Shown here: piece by piece, positions 1 to 12,899 of the stretch
How the letters are laid out: every line of letters starts with the position of its first letter
How positions within the stretch are numbered: the stretch's first letter is position 1
Source of the DNA: Mytilus trossulus
Lineage: Eukaryota; Mollusca; Bivalvia; Mytilida; Mytilidae
Assembly: GCF_036588685.1 (NCBI RefSeq)
Contig: NC_086378.1
Coordinates: forward strand, 15,975,578-16,039,577
Length of the DNA stretch: 64,000 bases
Direction: 5' to 3'
Translations under genes and position numbers: made by a program
The notes under the pieces: generated by a model
The model's input: the letters and a program-made list of their open reading frames with translations, nothing else
Databases searched by the model: none
Told to the model about the DNA's origin: nothing

Positions 1-259
1 AAAAACAACTTACATTGAACAAAAAGCCGTCAAATACTTATAATATACACAGGTAAATGAACATATTTTTGTTGTACGGTATACAGTTTAAATGAAGAAT
101 GGAAATGTTCTATGCAAAATAAATGTTTTTGTAGTCCATAGTACAAAGAAGTGAACAGTTATAGTAATACAAAACACTTAAATAACTGGTAAATCGACGA
201 TATACAATAATCAATTAGTAAACATTAAATAACATTAAACGCATTACAAATAGTATCAA
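1..259. other. no gene seen
   Basis: AT-rich sequence with no open frame, splice-bounded exon or repeat structure that I can support. The C-terminal relic of the neighbouring Penelope-like element fades out here. Confidence 0.5.
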
Positions 260-1400
260 CAGGTCAAATTATTTAAAGGCTCAATGAGTTTACACGGATC
301 CCATAGTGATTTCCGCGCTTTTAGTACAATATTACCACACACGCTAGGATGGGAAATACCGTTGTTGATAAGATTTATATAGCCAAATTAACTTATCAAA
401 TCTTTGTATCTAAGAAAGAATTAAGTAAAACTTTAATGATTTATGGAAACGAAATCACTGACTCAATAATTTACCAGTGATGCATTTATTGTGTTCGTTA
501 AAATCTATGACATCAATACACACACACAGGCATAACGACATAGTTGGGATATAAACCATGTATAAACACCGTATGATAAAGCCATAGAAACACCGCCGTC
601 TTAAAACAGAAAATTAACTACAGGGAATAAAAACTCATCTCTATTGTCGTAAGTTTAGTATAGAGTTTATCTTGAGAAATTGAAATGTGTACATTTAAAG
701 AAGGAACACTACTGCTGTGAACGTTAGATTTTGTAAGAGTGAGTACTTTTGGTAAATGTCGATAGTATGTTCTCGGTATGTTCAGAGTACTCTAGATTAT
801 TTAACAAAAAATCATCAGCAAGATAACTTGTTGAATATATTAACAAAATATAAAAACAATGGCCTGTCTTTACTGAGTTTGGTCACAAACTGAGATTCAT
901 AGCATTACTGAAAAATTCTGCTATTAAAGGGGCACAGTTAGAGCCCATAGGAGTACCGACCATACGTTGATACTCTTTATTGCCAAAACGTACATACATG
1001 TTGTCATGGAAAAATTTTACATCTTCAATTTTATATACTCACATTGTTTGGTCGTTAATGCTTTTAACTTCATAATGTTTTTGGCCTTTTATAACATTTA
1101 TGATTCGACTATCACTGATGAGTCTTTTGTATACAAAACGCGCGTCTGGCGTAAATATTAAATTGTATTCCTGGTATTTATGATGAGTTTATTTCCAGTA
1201 AGTGTATCTAGCGTACTTACCTTTTTCGTTACAGAAAAAGGCTTTAAACGAGTTACAGCATATCAATTTACATTTAATTATATATGAAAAACATTTCCTT
1301 AATATGATCGTGTGGTCGTGTGGAAGTCGTGTAGAGAGCAGAAACATTACAACTGTGAGTGAAGAAAACAAAGAATATATGAACAATCCCATTTACTCCT
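260..1400 (-). pseudogene. Decayed Penelope-like element reverse transcriptase
   Basis: Read on the minus strand, broken frames carry the order of blocks of a Penelope-like (PLE) reverse transcriptase. A 'VGTPMGSNCAPLIAEFF' block lies near 905-985; it is the PLE form of the RT motif before the catalytic site. 'YLADDFLLNN', a degraded version of the YIDDVL catalytic block, lies near 800-840. 'SYGVYxxxxISQLxRYA'-like and 'GISHPSVCGNIVLKA' blocks follow towards 290. An intact RT of the same type at 40626-42042 has the same blocks in the same order. Several stops and frameshifts interrupt it. No GIY-YIG endonuclease block was found. An inverted ribozyme-like segment at 1110-1153 interrupts it, so the part beyond 1160 is assigned with less certainty. 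The family assignment is firm from motifs; exact ends are approximate. Confidence 0.75.
1110..1153 (+). ncRNA. Hammerhead-ribozyme-like relic (PLE type)
   Basis: The plus strand shows CTGATGAG, a short stem-loop TCTTTTGTATAC, then CAAAAC where an active hammerhead has CGAAAC, followed by GCGCGTCTGGCGTA. This is the order of the hammerhead motif known from the terminal repeats of Penelope-like elements in bivalves. The GAAA core is mutated, so self-cleavage is unlikely. It is antisense to the RT relic around it, suggesting a separate insertion or an inverted copy. Recognition is from memory of the motif. Confidence 0.45.
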
Positions 1401-1883
1401 ATGATTTGCACAACGTGACTTTGTCCTTTAGATTTAATTACTTGAATAAGTTGTAAGTTGAAAATTTAAATCTTTTCGAACTTTTAAATCAAGTATTTTA
1501 CCGTAACCTTGTCTCTGAGAACTTCATTAAGAGATAATTACAAATATGTTCTTTAATTCTAAGTCAAAATGTTTAAAATTTTATTTTTCTAAAATTGGAC
1601 AGAATAAAAAGGACAAAACATGTCAAAGTTTATGTCTTCTAGTATCCTTATCTTTGGTTTAAATGTTGCTTTTCACTTAGCATATACGAAAAATAAGCCA
1701 TTTTCATAACTCTTTTACAATTAGGTTCCAGTATACTGGTAAAACTAATGCATGTCATTTCAAATATTTCGCCGACATTAAATTATAAAACAAGGAATTT
1801 TGATAAATTACAATTTGTACACATTATGTTTTAAAACAACTCTAAGAAGAAAGTAAAATAATATACCATCAGCTTAAACAAAC
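1401..1883. other. no gene seen; probable intron
   Basis: No supported coding frame. It follows the donor site of the Ig exon on the minus strand and may be intron of that gene. Confidence 0.4.
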
Positions 1884-2195
1884 CTTTTATAAACAAGTTG
1901 AGGTCTTTATATAATGAAGATCCACTAGATACTCCATTACATCTATATACTCCTTCATCGTGCAGTTGAATGTTACCAATCTTTAAATTATAATCCCCGT
2001 TGCTGCCATTACCTGAAACGCTGAGACGGGATCTCTGTGCATCTGGTAAATTGGGATTAATGTCAAACCCAATCGACAGAGTTATCAAATTTGGAGGTCC
2101 AGACCACCTAATGGAGTTTGCAGGATCGGCTTTGAATGGGCATACAAGTGCAATTGTTGAGCCTCCATCAACATAAATATTAGATCCTACGACAG
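1884..2195 (-). CDS. Ig-domain exon (phase 1-1), partial gene
   Basis: A 312-base exon on the minus strand encodes one immunoglobulin-like domain. The acceptor is TTTTGTAG just above 2195 and the donor GTTTGT begins at 1883. Both splice phases are 1, the usual phase for Ig-domain exons. Visible hallmarks are the first Cys in 'ALVCPFK', the core Trp in 'IRWSG', and the C-terminal 'HDEGVYRCNG' with the Asp-x-Gly-x-Tyr-x-Cys signature of V-type folds. Ig domains act in cell-surface or secreted recognition proteins; in molluscs they occur in many adhesion and immune genes, so no specific name is justified. A second Ig exon of the same strand and phase lies at 44902-45264. No signal peptide or membrane exon was found nearby. 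Confidence 0.8.
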
Positions 2196-3419
2196 CTACA
2201 AAATGTGTTATTTTCTATTTAGTTCTTTATTTATTACCGAGTAGAAGAAATAATGGTGTCGAGAGGTATTCATACGTAAATCAAAATGATGTAAAATTAG
2301 TGATTTCAACAATTTGTTAATTCGAAGCGCTCATTAGCTAATGTAAATGTTAGTTTGCTTATCTTTGTTCCATTATTTGCAATGCAGAATATTTAACTGA
2401 AATACATGTTTTGAGTGTATTAACTGTAATTATATTCAGCACGTATAAAAACAAGTATGCTGTTGCAATTGTTGCAAGCTGTTGACTGTAGATGTCCTAG
2501 CAAGAATGCATTCAATTAAGAAATTGTTGACTGTATTGTTTAAAATCTTTTAATCAACGTGTGGGTGCCTTTTATTAATGATTAGAAGTTGATCGGCTAG
2601 ATTAAAAGGGCACAACTTCATGAGCTTTGTATATGAATCTTAAATGGACACTCGCTGTCAAATTAATTTTCACTGATTTGACTCAAATTTTCATATTTGA
2701 TTCATAATCATGTAAAACATTTATCCAAATATAAAAAGTCTAAAATAACAATTGACAGGGCATGGGCTCGATATTATGTAGCTTCTTTTGTTTCTTCTTT
2801 AAGTCTTGACGCCATCTAATTGATTATTGAGTTGACCTCCGAAGACCTCCGATGGTCATCTAATAGTGCAGCGGCGAAATCTGAAAAGACGCTCAGTTAA
2901 GGAATTTAATGCACCCAAGGAACACACACCTGATTTTTTTTAAATGAAAGAATACATGTTAAACTTATATTTTAAACATGCCTTAAGAAAATCGTATGGT
3001 CGAATTTTATACACTTCGATATTTACTTTATACAAAACAAGTTTCGTTTGTAACATTTCTTATGCGATTTACAAGACATTTTTAATTTGAATAGGACACA
3101 TCAATCTGTTACAAAATTTATATAATTCCGGAATTACGGTCCGGGACGTTTATTTTAATTTAATCCTCACTCCGTGCATTACTATCACTGCACATGCCAA
3201 ATGTCGATTAGCATTTCACAATGAAATTGTTTAATCAAAATCAGTTTTATGGTTTATATTTGTCTTTACACTATTTTTATATTTGCTTTGTTGTATATTT
3301 CATTGTTTTTTGTTACTTTGAATATCCAGAGTGTAAATATATATTGGTTTTTTTTATCATTGTTTTCGTTGAAATCGCTTAAAAATTATTCCAGATCTGT
3401 TGTGCAAATTTTTCGGATA
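2196..3419. other. no gene seen
   Basis: AT-rich, with scattered stops in every frame and no clear repeat. The acceptor side belongs to the intron upstream of the Ig exon. Confidence 0.4.
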
Positions 3420-6400
3420 ATGTCACAGTTAGGTAGTCTTTTAAAACTTACCCCAACAAGTGCCAAGAGAGGGAAATCTTCCTTAGATTGGCAGGTATAC
3501 ACAAATTGTCAGATTAAAAGCCCGGAATATAATTTCACTGACAAGGGCACAGTTAATTTTATAGTAGCTACTAAACTACGGAAAGATGAGATTTATTTGA
3601 AGATTGTAGAAGAGTTGTCCTCTATTGATATTTTTTTTTCGGAAAATATTGATGTTAGATATCATAGATCTTGTTGTAAATCTTACATTATTAAGCAGAA
3701 TCTATCTTGTTATAAACAAGAATTTATGGAAACGGAGGAGAATATAGGTGGTGCTTGCATTTTTTCACCTGCTGCAAACACAATTAGATCACAACTCGAC
3801 CAGAGTGGTATTCCTGTATTTTTTGTAAGAACAAACCTACACAAAAAAGGCTAAGTTGCACACAAAGTGGAATCAGAAGACAGAATTAAGAATATACTTG
3901 AGGCAGCTAGAATGTATTCGGATCATGAAATTGAGTCGACAGTTTTACATGAAAATTTTACTGAAAATGCCCTTTATCTTTCGGACTGTATAACTAAATA
4001 TCTTCTGAAAACACCCCAAAAAGTAAAAGCAGAATATTCTGATCACGATACTGCATTTGTGAAAATAGTATCATAAATTAGTTTAGTCCTGATCGTAAAG
4101 CATAAGGCTTTTATGATGTCTACCTTACTTGAGAAATATCGTTTCTTGCTTCCACGGGACTATGCCGACAAATACACAAGATATAAATTGCCATATAGGT
4201 TGATGAATAATTACGGCGATTCAATTGTCATACATGTACAATCACAAAAAGACCAGGGTATTTCAAATATCATGTTCAGCAGTCTATATCTATTGGTGAC
4301 GCCATCAGAGATGCAAGTCAGCTAAAATCTGAACTCAAAATAGCACAGTTAGATTTGAAAATTGGAAGTTCCAAAAATACAACAAGTGAAAAACAGATTT
4401 TACACACCGCTGCCAATATTTTAAGGCGTGATATACATAGCCTTAAACTAAACAATGATTATTACACGCCACCTTCCGAATGTTCTCATCCGTTTTCAAT
4501 TCAATCAATGCCCCCCAACCTGACCAAATTTATTTGTTAGTTAATAGATGAAAAGTCTTTTCTGGCCGTTACAAATCAAAATCCTACTACCGTAGAAAAA
4601 ATGCGAAAATATATGATGCTTACAGAAAGTATAGTTTCAATGAGTACTAATGTAATCGCTCCATTTCAAATTGGTCTTGCATTAAAATTGTATCACGAAT
4701 TTGGATCAAAACACATTAAATGCTCATGGGTTTTGCAGTTCGTATGATGAGGTAAGGCAATACCTAACAAGCTTATCAGGTCAAGAAATTGATAGGATAA
4801 GAATAGCGTGTATGTTCCAACGGTATTGTACCACTGTCGTCCAATACTGGTCTTATCCAGGAAGGATCAGGTAACATTGACATGAACAAGGAAACGGTGG
4901 ATGGCAAGGATACTTTCCATTCTATGACTAGAGCTGTTTTCCAACTGCAGACTGAAATGACAGATTCAAGCGCTGTACATGCTGAACAGGTTAAAGTTAA
5001 ACGAGGACAGGAAAAATCTCTACCAGTCGACGAGCAGACAATGTCTTTGATAAACTGTGTACCATTCAGCAAGCCAAAAGAGCGTCCTGAGCCTCCCCGT
5101 CGTGAGAATGCATATAGTGACATAAAATCTTGTTCAGAAGGTTGTGAAGCTTCTTTAGATTCCATTTAGGCTTTGCTGCGATTTCTGTTCAGGGAAGTTA
5201 TAAAATTTCCAATGGATCTTCCAGAACAAATTAAACAAGCCATCCCTTTTATTGGCCTAGTCTAAAAATCACTTCCTTGTCGAACACCTGTTACATATGC
5301 ACCAGTTGTTAACTCGAAGCCAAGCGACATGTCGACCGTTTATACACACAATAAGAAATTTATGGACATGTCAAAAGAAGTAGGATAGGACTTTGCAATA
5401 CAGACGTCTGATCAAAAAATTACGCAGTATTACAGCAAGTGAAATGATCAATGCTGAAAGTTTTTCAATCCCATATTTGGGGCTTGGTGGATTTCACACA
5501 CTTTCTTGTTCTATAGTTTGTATTGGTAAATTATGGGCAGATGGAGGTCTTCTGTACCTTATGGTTGATTGTAGTGTTTATGCCGGATGCACTGTTGACC
5601 AGATGCTCTTAGGGAAACAGTTTAACCGATCAGTTCGAGGTTTAACACTTGTATATGAAGCATTACGATCGTTATGGTTTGCTTCGTTTTTCAGATGGTG
5701 TGAGGCAAATGATGGTATTGATGCAATACCAAAGGATGTATGGGTTATGCTGTCCAAATGTCAAGCAAAGTTTCCAGATGAATCGGAATCTTACAAAGAT
5801 GTACTTAACGATCTAACCACCCATGTATTACCATTAACATTTAGATTCAGGAACTGGGGGTATCTCGAGTCCCCGACATTTAAGTACTGGATATATTCCT
5901 GAACGCGGTTGAAGTAATGCTCCAAAACATTTTTGCAGAACGGGAGGGTTTGTGGTCATTGCATTAACATACTACTACTGATATGCTGTCATACTTTTTC
6001 ATAACCAACAGAACAAATTACTCCAGATGGACCCCGGTTTTCATTCTTGATATGCTTGATATCCCTCATAAAGTCCAATCAGCATTTGATTCCAGTGAAT
6101 TTGCAATTGACCAAAAAAAGAAATTTTTAACGGCATTTGCAGTGACATGGCAACCGAACTTTTTTTTTTTATAAAAGACTCTAAAGGGCATGGGGGATTG
6201 TTGGGTTAACCCGCAAAAAAATCAGTTTTGATTAGATGGACATTAACAAGACATGTTCTCGGTCATTTCGATTCAAAAATGCGTGATAGAGCTGGTTTGC
6301 ATTGTCCATAGAGAGTGATTGATTTCACGAAAAAATGAAACCAGCAGAAATGACACCAGATAACCAACAGGTGAGGGGATTTGATAGATCATATCATCAA

Positions 6401-8206
6401 CAAAATGACCGATCCTTTTGATGTAAGCTTACATCCAGTTCCTCTCATAAACATTTTAACTGGGATGCACGCATCTAAAGAAGTTCAAGATTCTTTATTG
6501 AATCTATTGATGAGGACCAAATCCTTTGTTGATGGTTCTTTGTCGAATGGGCAGTCTCGAGGTTTCTATAACCCGATAGCAAGATCTAAACTATAGTCTT
6601 TCGAGGATATGACGAAAAAAACTAAACTAAAGTGTCGTTCTGGTGACACAGTTAATGTGCATATCAACCCAGAGTTAGTTTTTAGGCGTGCCTTAGTTTT
6701 GGCAAATTGTCGAGAGGATGTAACAGTTGAAAAAGTTCTGCCCTATCCAATTGGTTCAATCCCAACATCCATGTACCATGACGGTAGTACACTGCGCATG
6801 ACTTCCAAGGCATATTTAGCTCACATACTGGAACAGGATGTAGTAGGCTGTCAAATCCTTCAAATATTTGATATATCCCGAAAAAACCATATAAGAGATG
6901 GCATGGCATTATTGCAATCTGTCAATGCAAAAAAAGGTTTAAAACATAAGGTGAATTGGTTTTAGATTTTGTCCGCAATCAGGTTGCTTGCTTTCAATAT
7001 GCTTCAGTGGTTTCTGACATTTTTGATAGATATGACATTCAAAATTCAATTTAATGCTCTGAGCGGGAACGTCGATCAAAGTCTTTTTTCAATCCAAAGT
7101 TGTTTCAAGCTTAAGTAATCGAAGGAAGAATCATTTAAGACTGGACAAAATTTCTTAGTTCAGGTGAAAACAAGCAGCCACTTATAAAGTTTCCTGGTGA
7201 ATTCACTTTGCAATACTAGTATATGAAAGAAAATAGTTGTCTAATGGATGGACAAAAACTGTACCTTGCTGGATCATTCCCAATCCAGAAATAGTAAAAA
7301 TAATAAATCCCAAAGGTATATCAGATTGAAGTGAATTGTCAAGTACCCAAGAAGAGGCAGATACACGTATTATTCTCCATGCCTTGAATGCTGACAAACT
7401 GTACAGGGAAAACGGTGTAAACGGTCGAATTATTTTAAAGTCTCCGGATACGGACACGGACGTGCTAGTACTTTTAATACATTATTTCCCACAGATATAT
7501 CTGAATTGTGGTTTCAATTAGGAATGATCACAAACATTAAGGATTGTCGGCGTAACGTTCCTGTTCATGAGCTGTGTGGGTCGTTAAATTCAGTTTTGTT
7601 AAAAATCCTACAAGCTGCACATGCTTTTACAGGATGTGATACTACATCGTCTTTATTTGGCATAGGCAAGAAATCCATGCTAAAGGCACTTAAAGAAACA
7701 CCTGTTCATTTCAATGACTTGTCCCAGAAATGATCTTTATTAGATATAGCAGGTTTAGTAACCGTCAGTCGTAAACTCTTTACTATTCTTTATGATCCTA
7801 AAGGAAAGTCCAAACGCTGCAATAATAATCTGAACAGTTTCCGGGTGAAATTAGCAACATGTAAAGATTCTAGTTTGGTCCGACTTCCTCCTTGTGAAGC
7901 ATCTTTTAAACAGCACGTCCTTATATAGGTCTTCTTTCCAAACCAAAATCTGGATGACTGCACAAATCGCCAAGTCTGCAATTGGATCGCCTCTACAGTT
8001 TGATTGGAAAGAAGGAAAGTGTGGTCTTGAACCGGTCTTGTTTGAAGGTCAAATGTTATCTGACTTCCTTCAAGATTTGGTTTGCACATGCAAAGGAAAA
8101 TCAGTTTGCAGTAAAAGTTGTGTGTGTTTTGAACAGAATTTGTCATGTACTGAACTTTGTCACTGTCAAGCATCAGACCTTTGTAAAAATATCAATACAC
8201 ACCTGA
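3420..8206 (+). pseudogene. Broken copy of a large uncharacterised multi-copy gene with FEN1/PIN-like block and Cys-rich tail
   Basis: Consecutive plus-strand fragments in changing frames form one colinear protein of roughly 1,550 residues. In order: a start at 3420 ('MSQLGSLLK') and an N-terminal Cys/His region (about 3500-3850); 'NIDMNKETVDGKDTFHSM' (4870-4925); 'GLGGFHTLSCSI' and 'SVRGLTLVYEALRSL' (5470-5690); 'NRTNYSRWTPVFILDM' (6005-6055); 'FYNPIARSKL' (6560); 'EEADTRIILHA' (7350); 'SPDTDTDVLVLLIHY' (7440); 'AFTGCDTTSSLFGIGKKS' (7620-7675); and a tail of repeated C-x-C and C-x3-C pairs (8075-8190). I know this block order as an unnamed family repeated in molluscan and cnidarian genomes. 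The acidic 'EEADTR', 'PDTD' and 'GCDTTS..GIGKK' blocks resemble, in order and spacing, the acidic and helix-2-turn-helix motifs of FEN1/XPG nucleases; that is inference. The tail resembles a tesmin/TSO1-type CXC domain. At least eight frame breaks or stops make it non-functional. Confidence 0.7.
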
Positions 8207-10279
8207 CAGATATTGATATAGATATGATGATGATGATGCTTGACCTGACCTATTTACGTTTTAATAATGCTAATTCATATATAAACTTGTTTTGCTTTCA
8301 GTTTTTGTCCACTTTTTCTGTTATTTAAATATACGTTAAGTTTGACACTGAAGCTATTTCCGTTTATAATGATAAGACGATCGGGACATTCCGAATGTTA
8401 AAAAACGTCAAAAAACGTTCATATGATGCTTATACATTTTATAAACCTTATATGAATACATTTTGATTGTACAAAATACATATAAATGACAGACGTGTCT
8501 GCCAAAAAAAAATGTCAAAAATTACTAGAATAACCATGATCATTGATACTGAAATCAATGCAATTTACTTTTATCCCTCCTTTACCTGACTTTAAACTTT
8601 TGTATAGTAGCAAATCGTGACTTCATTTTCATGGAAAAAAATATTAACAAAGTTCAAGGTTATCCTTGTATGAAGACATACAGAAACAAAATGTATCATA
8701 TAATGAAAAACGTCAATTTTAACGTTAAAAATGACATATTTAGAAGAAAAAAATGGTATTCATAACAGGCTCTATATATACTAAATGAACTATTGTCCCC
8801 TGATTGGTAAATATGTTTTATGTTCCTACGTTTAGTCAAAAATTGACAGTAAAGACAAAATTTTGTAATATTCAATTGTTGATCTTTGACCTGAATTATG
8901 CAACATTCCGACCACTTCTCATTCTTACGGCATCACTAATATGTAAGTTAACAATTTTATCTTTTCAATGATATATAATTTAGCCGTGTGTTCGGTGGGT
9001 GCATTAAAAAAATATGATTCTACCGCTGGTCTATAAGCGATATAAACATAAAAATAGATAGAAATAGAAAGCGAAATCGTGGGCTGAATTTTTTCTAGGT
9101 CTATTAATTTCATTATATAAAAATAAATGTTAATCGTCGTTTTTACTCACACTGTACGCACAAAGAACAAAATGCAATGATATATTTCGACATTTTTTCC
9201 ACACTATCGTTCTTTCAACCATAGACCAGGAAGATGGCAATGTTATTTAACTTAAATAACTTCCTTCTAGTATATACATATAGGTTTAAGTACCTGTACA
9301 AGTTAAATATTCACATTTTTATATACGTATAAATGTATATTGGTTATCGCTTGAGTATAAAATTACAGAAGATCAAGTTTAAATCAGCATTGTAGTTAAA
9401 AATAAATGTCAGCATTGTAATTGGTAATAATTTGTCAGCAATGCAATCAGCAATAATTGGCCGTTTGAAGTGGCTCGGTACTTATACATCCCGTTATTGT
9501 ATTATGTAATTTGGGTATTGTTTTCTGTCATTTTTGCTAACGGGCTTTGTCTTTATTCTTTTTTTTCATATTATTTGTTACACATTTGTAAAGTTTTATA
9601 GGGATAACAATATTATTACACAATTACGACTGCGTTATGTATGTGACTACTAAATTAAAATACCCTGGTGTGCGTCACCCTATAATTTTTCCTGGGCAAA
9701 ATATAGTAAACACTAACTATATATGATTATTGGTCGCTTAATGCCTAGTGGGAAATATTTACTGAATTGTAAAGACAAAAAGCAATTATACGTTGAAAGA
9801 ACGGTTACATAGTAGACGCATTACTCGTGTGTATTGACAAATCACAAAGTGACAGCGAGTCGTTTCCTGTGTTGAGTCACTCCAAGTTAATTAAAGAGTC
9901 CAGGCATAATATGTCTTGTAGGTCATTTTGTTGTTGTTTTTCTTAAGTTTTTTAAGAGTTGCAAAATTTTACCTTCAGCCTATAATTTTGAAAAATTGTG
10001 TGCAGTATATATTTCGATTGAATCTTTTATAGGTCGAAGCGTGCGAAATTACCGCAAAAATGTTTGGCTGTTCCCGCTTCCTCCTCAAGGAGTATGTGCA
10101 TTCAGTTCATATTTGAAAAGTTTAAAAACTACGAGCAGGGTAAATATATGTTGTTTCATAAACATATACAAGAAAAGTTTATGTTAGCTGCCTTAATGCA
10201 TATATTTTAAGCATATAACGATGGAAATAAAGTAAATACAAACAGTTAGTTCGCGCACATGTGTCAAACATTTTTTGTG
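8207..10279. other. no gene seen
   Basis: AT-rich with no supported coding exon. A degenerate double motif around 9390-9460 repeats 'GTCAGCAxTG' three times. Nothing else stands out. Confidence 0.4.
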
Positions 10280-10311
10280 CTCATTACGCTTTGTCTTCAA
10301 AGCGTAATGAG
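10280..10311. repeat. Perfect 14-bp hairpin with 4-nt loop
   Basis: CTCATTACGCTTTG at 10280-10293 is followed by the loop TCTT and then by its exact reverse complement at 10298-10311. The palindrome is 32 bases and GC-richer than its surroundings. It could be a transcript hairpin, a termination or processing element, or the core of a small foldback repeat; the sequence does not decide. Confidence 0.9.
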
Positions 10312-12076
10312 GACCTCATATTAAAATTTCCAGTATCACTCACTTACTAATCCTCTTCATACCAGCTGGTATATAATGCTGATACCAGTTCTCTCCACTG
10401 TTTTGATCTACCTCACCACAGGTCTTTCCCAAGCTTTAAAATTTCGATATATCATGTTACCAAAACTACGTTCGTAACCTATTGATATTAAGAAATACTA
10501 CAACACTGTTATTCCTATTATAACGCTTCACAAAATGTATTATGTAAAATTAAATACAATCACGCTATTTAATGAATAGTCTTGTAGCAAAACAGGGCGT
10601 ACAATGAATTAAAAATAATAACATTCAAGCTAGAGGTTATTCCATTATCATTTCGCTTAAAAATCAGAGATTGTCTCATTGTGTTTTTTTTTAAGGTGTA
10701 ATTTTGTTTAAGTTTGTATTGCGTTGATCGAACATTTTGTTGATTAATGGATGTCAAATAGTTACAACATTTCAACGGGGGATTTACAGTAAAGGTAACA
10801 AATTTAAAAAAAGAGTTAAATCTTTGGTCACTTTTTTCACCTTCGTTTCAAAAGAAATATTACGAATGAAATTGAATGTATGTATACCAAATTATCCAGG
10901 ACCAGCGCTTAATTTAAGTCATAAGATATGTGTGTGCATTGAGGGTCTTGTTCATAAAGAACAATAAACAAACTATTGCTTCTTTTCTAAAAATTTTTTT
11001 TTTTTTAATATTTATCAATTGTGGACTTTTGACGAGATCAAAACGTTATATATAGACCTGTTCAGACGATATTGACAGAGGACGAAGTCACTTTCAAGGT
11101 TGACATTCTTTTCCTTCAAATAACAAGAACACGTACAATACATGCGTTGTCCATCTCTAGAGTTAAGGGTCAAATTGAAGTTCACATGAATATGGATTTG
11201 ATGAGGTCTAATTATTGACTTGCAAGCTAGTGAACAATTCATTATCAATGTAACTTAGCTTAACTTGACAAAAAATTAACAATTTTGGTTGCTAAAATCG
11301 AATAATTATTTCACTATTTTACTTTCATGAATGATTGAACAAAAACAAATCATACTTTAGATTTTTTGTATATCTCCCACCTAGTGCCCCTTAGTTTCAT
11401 ATAATGTATATATATTGATTATTAAACATCCAGTGGCAAATATGTCATGAATTTACAAGACAAAAAATATTAGAAAATGCGAATTGTCAGTGAAATTTGC
11501 ATTGCCACTAGAAAATGAGGATATATTGGATATGAAAACACTGTTTGTCTTGTAAAATGCCACTTAACTTACATAAAACAGTTATTGCACGGCACAAATA
11601 CGCTCAACTTTGATTAACGTTTCACTACCGGTTGAAAGAACAACGTGACCATATTTTGATCTCCTAGTTAGCCTTTGAGATTTTGCATTTCAACATTGAC
11701 GCAATATACCAGGTATTTTAAAAAAACATACATTTCATAAAGTTTTGGAGTTTGCATTTACGTTTCTGTGAAAGGGGGGTAGTCAAAATAAAAAGTATAA
11801 CAAGTTCCAATTGTGATGATAAAAGTTTAGCGCTGCAATTATCCTGACTACCAGTTCTGCAAAGGGATGAAGAATTCTTTTTTTTTACCGAACTTAGATT
11901 ATTATTTTCATGAAAACATGGCTGTAAAACTTCTTTGACGAAATAGTCATGTTGCTAACATAGCATCAACCACTGGCGTAAAACAACACAATTTGTTTAT
12001 TTTAAAGGTAATTGTAGGGCTCGAATTGTGGTTGATAACATATTTTGTTACCGGAACAAAATATTTGTCTCTAACC
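10312..12076. other. no gene seen
   Basis: Short open frames exist (for example 10737-10967) but lack recognisable motifs or splice logic. A short palindrome ACCAGCTGGT lies near 10363. No repeat family recognised. Confidence 0.4.
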
Positions 12077-12235
12077 TTTTAGTCAGTATTATAAACATAT
12101 TTAACTTCCACGCACATGGATATATAGATGAGATATATCAAAAACGATCAAACTGTGGAGACATTGTATCTAGAGTTCTCCTGCTTGATATATACGAAAA
12201 TGGAGACCGGATGTGGGTCAAAGCGACAACAGGTT
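12077..12235 (+). pseudogene. Possible C1q-domain C-terminal fragment
   Basis: After an acceptor-like CTTTTAG, an open frame reads through 'FNFHAHGYIDEIYQKRSNCG' and then 'SRVLLLDIYENGDRMWVKA', ending at a TGA. The pattern of hydrophobic strand, acidic turn and GDRMWV matches the end of C1q-like domains, in which 'GDxVWV' precedes the last strand. C1q-domain genes are very numerous in mussels and act in pattern recognition. The expected final 'FSGFLL'-type strand is missing after the stop, so this is a truncated copy or a coincidence. Only one region of similarity is visible. Confidence 0.35.
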
Positions 12236-12899
12236 GACCAAAAAGCCGTTAGTAGAACAAAACAAACAATGGACCTTCAACACACCGAGAAATTCCAACA
12301 CCCGGAAGCGGAGTTTAACAGGCCTCTAAACAATAATGTATAACATTGCTGCCTCTTTGAATAAATAAACAAAACATATGTCTTAGAATTTTTGTATTCT
12401 CCAGTTGATTACTGAAACTAATGTGCTATTTAAGAAACGAATTTGTAAAAGCATGCACAATCTATGTTTACTGTAAAGTAGAAACAGATATCAGATGCAC
12501 CATAACTACATACAGAGGCTATAATTTATGTAAATGCGACATCAAAGTAATCGGCATGTCCAAATACAAGCAGGATAATAATTGTAACATCTTTAACTGA
12601 ATCAAAGAACAGAAACAATAACTGAAACCTTGCACCCGTATACTCTTTGTTTTTTTAAAGATTTTTTTTCTACTTTGTATTGATCGAATGAGTTCAACCT
12701 TTAACGACTTATAGTTCGTTTTCATTTTGTACTGTAACACCAATGTTCCAGGGTTGACCTCGTCTCATCCATTATGTGACTGTCTTAAGTCAGACAAAAT
12801 TGAGAAAGAAAATGGGGAGTCAATATTAAAGCCAAAATATGCAATCTTTAATAACCTGCCAACAGTATCGTAACTATATCCCTTCTGAAATAATCTGTT
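12236..12899. other. no gene seen
   Basis: No coding support; AT-rich spacer between the C1q-like scrap and the PLE relic. Confidence 0.4.

Noticed and set aside
4776-5165. 129-codon minus-strand frame
   Set aside because: Antisense to the broken gene at 3420-8206, which has recognisable blocks on the plus strand.
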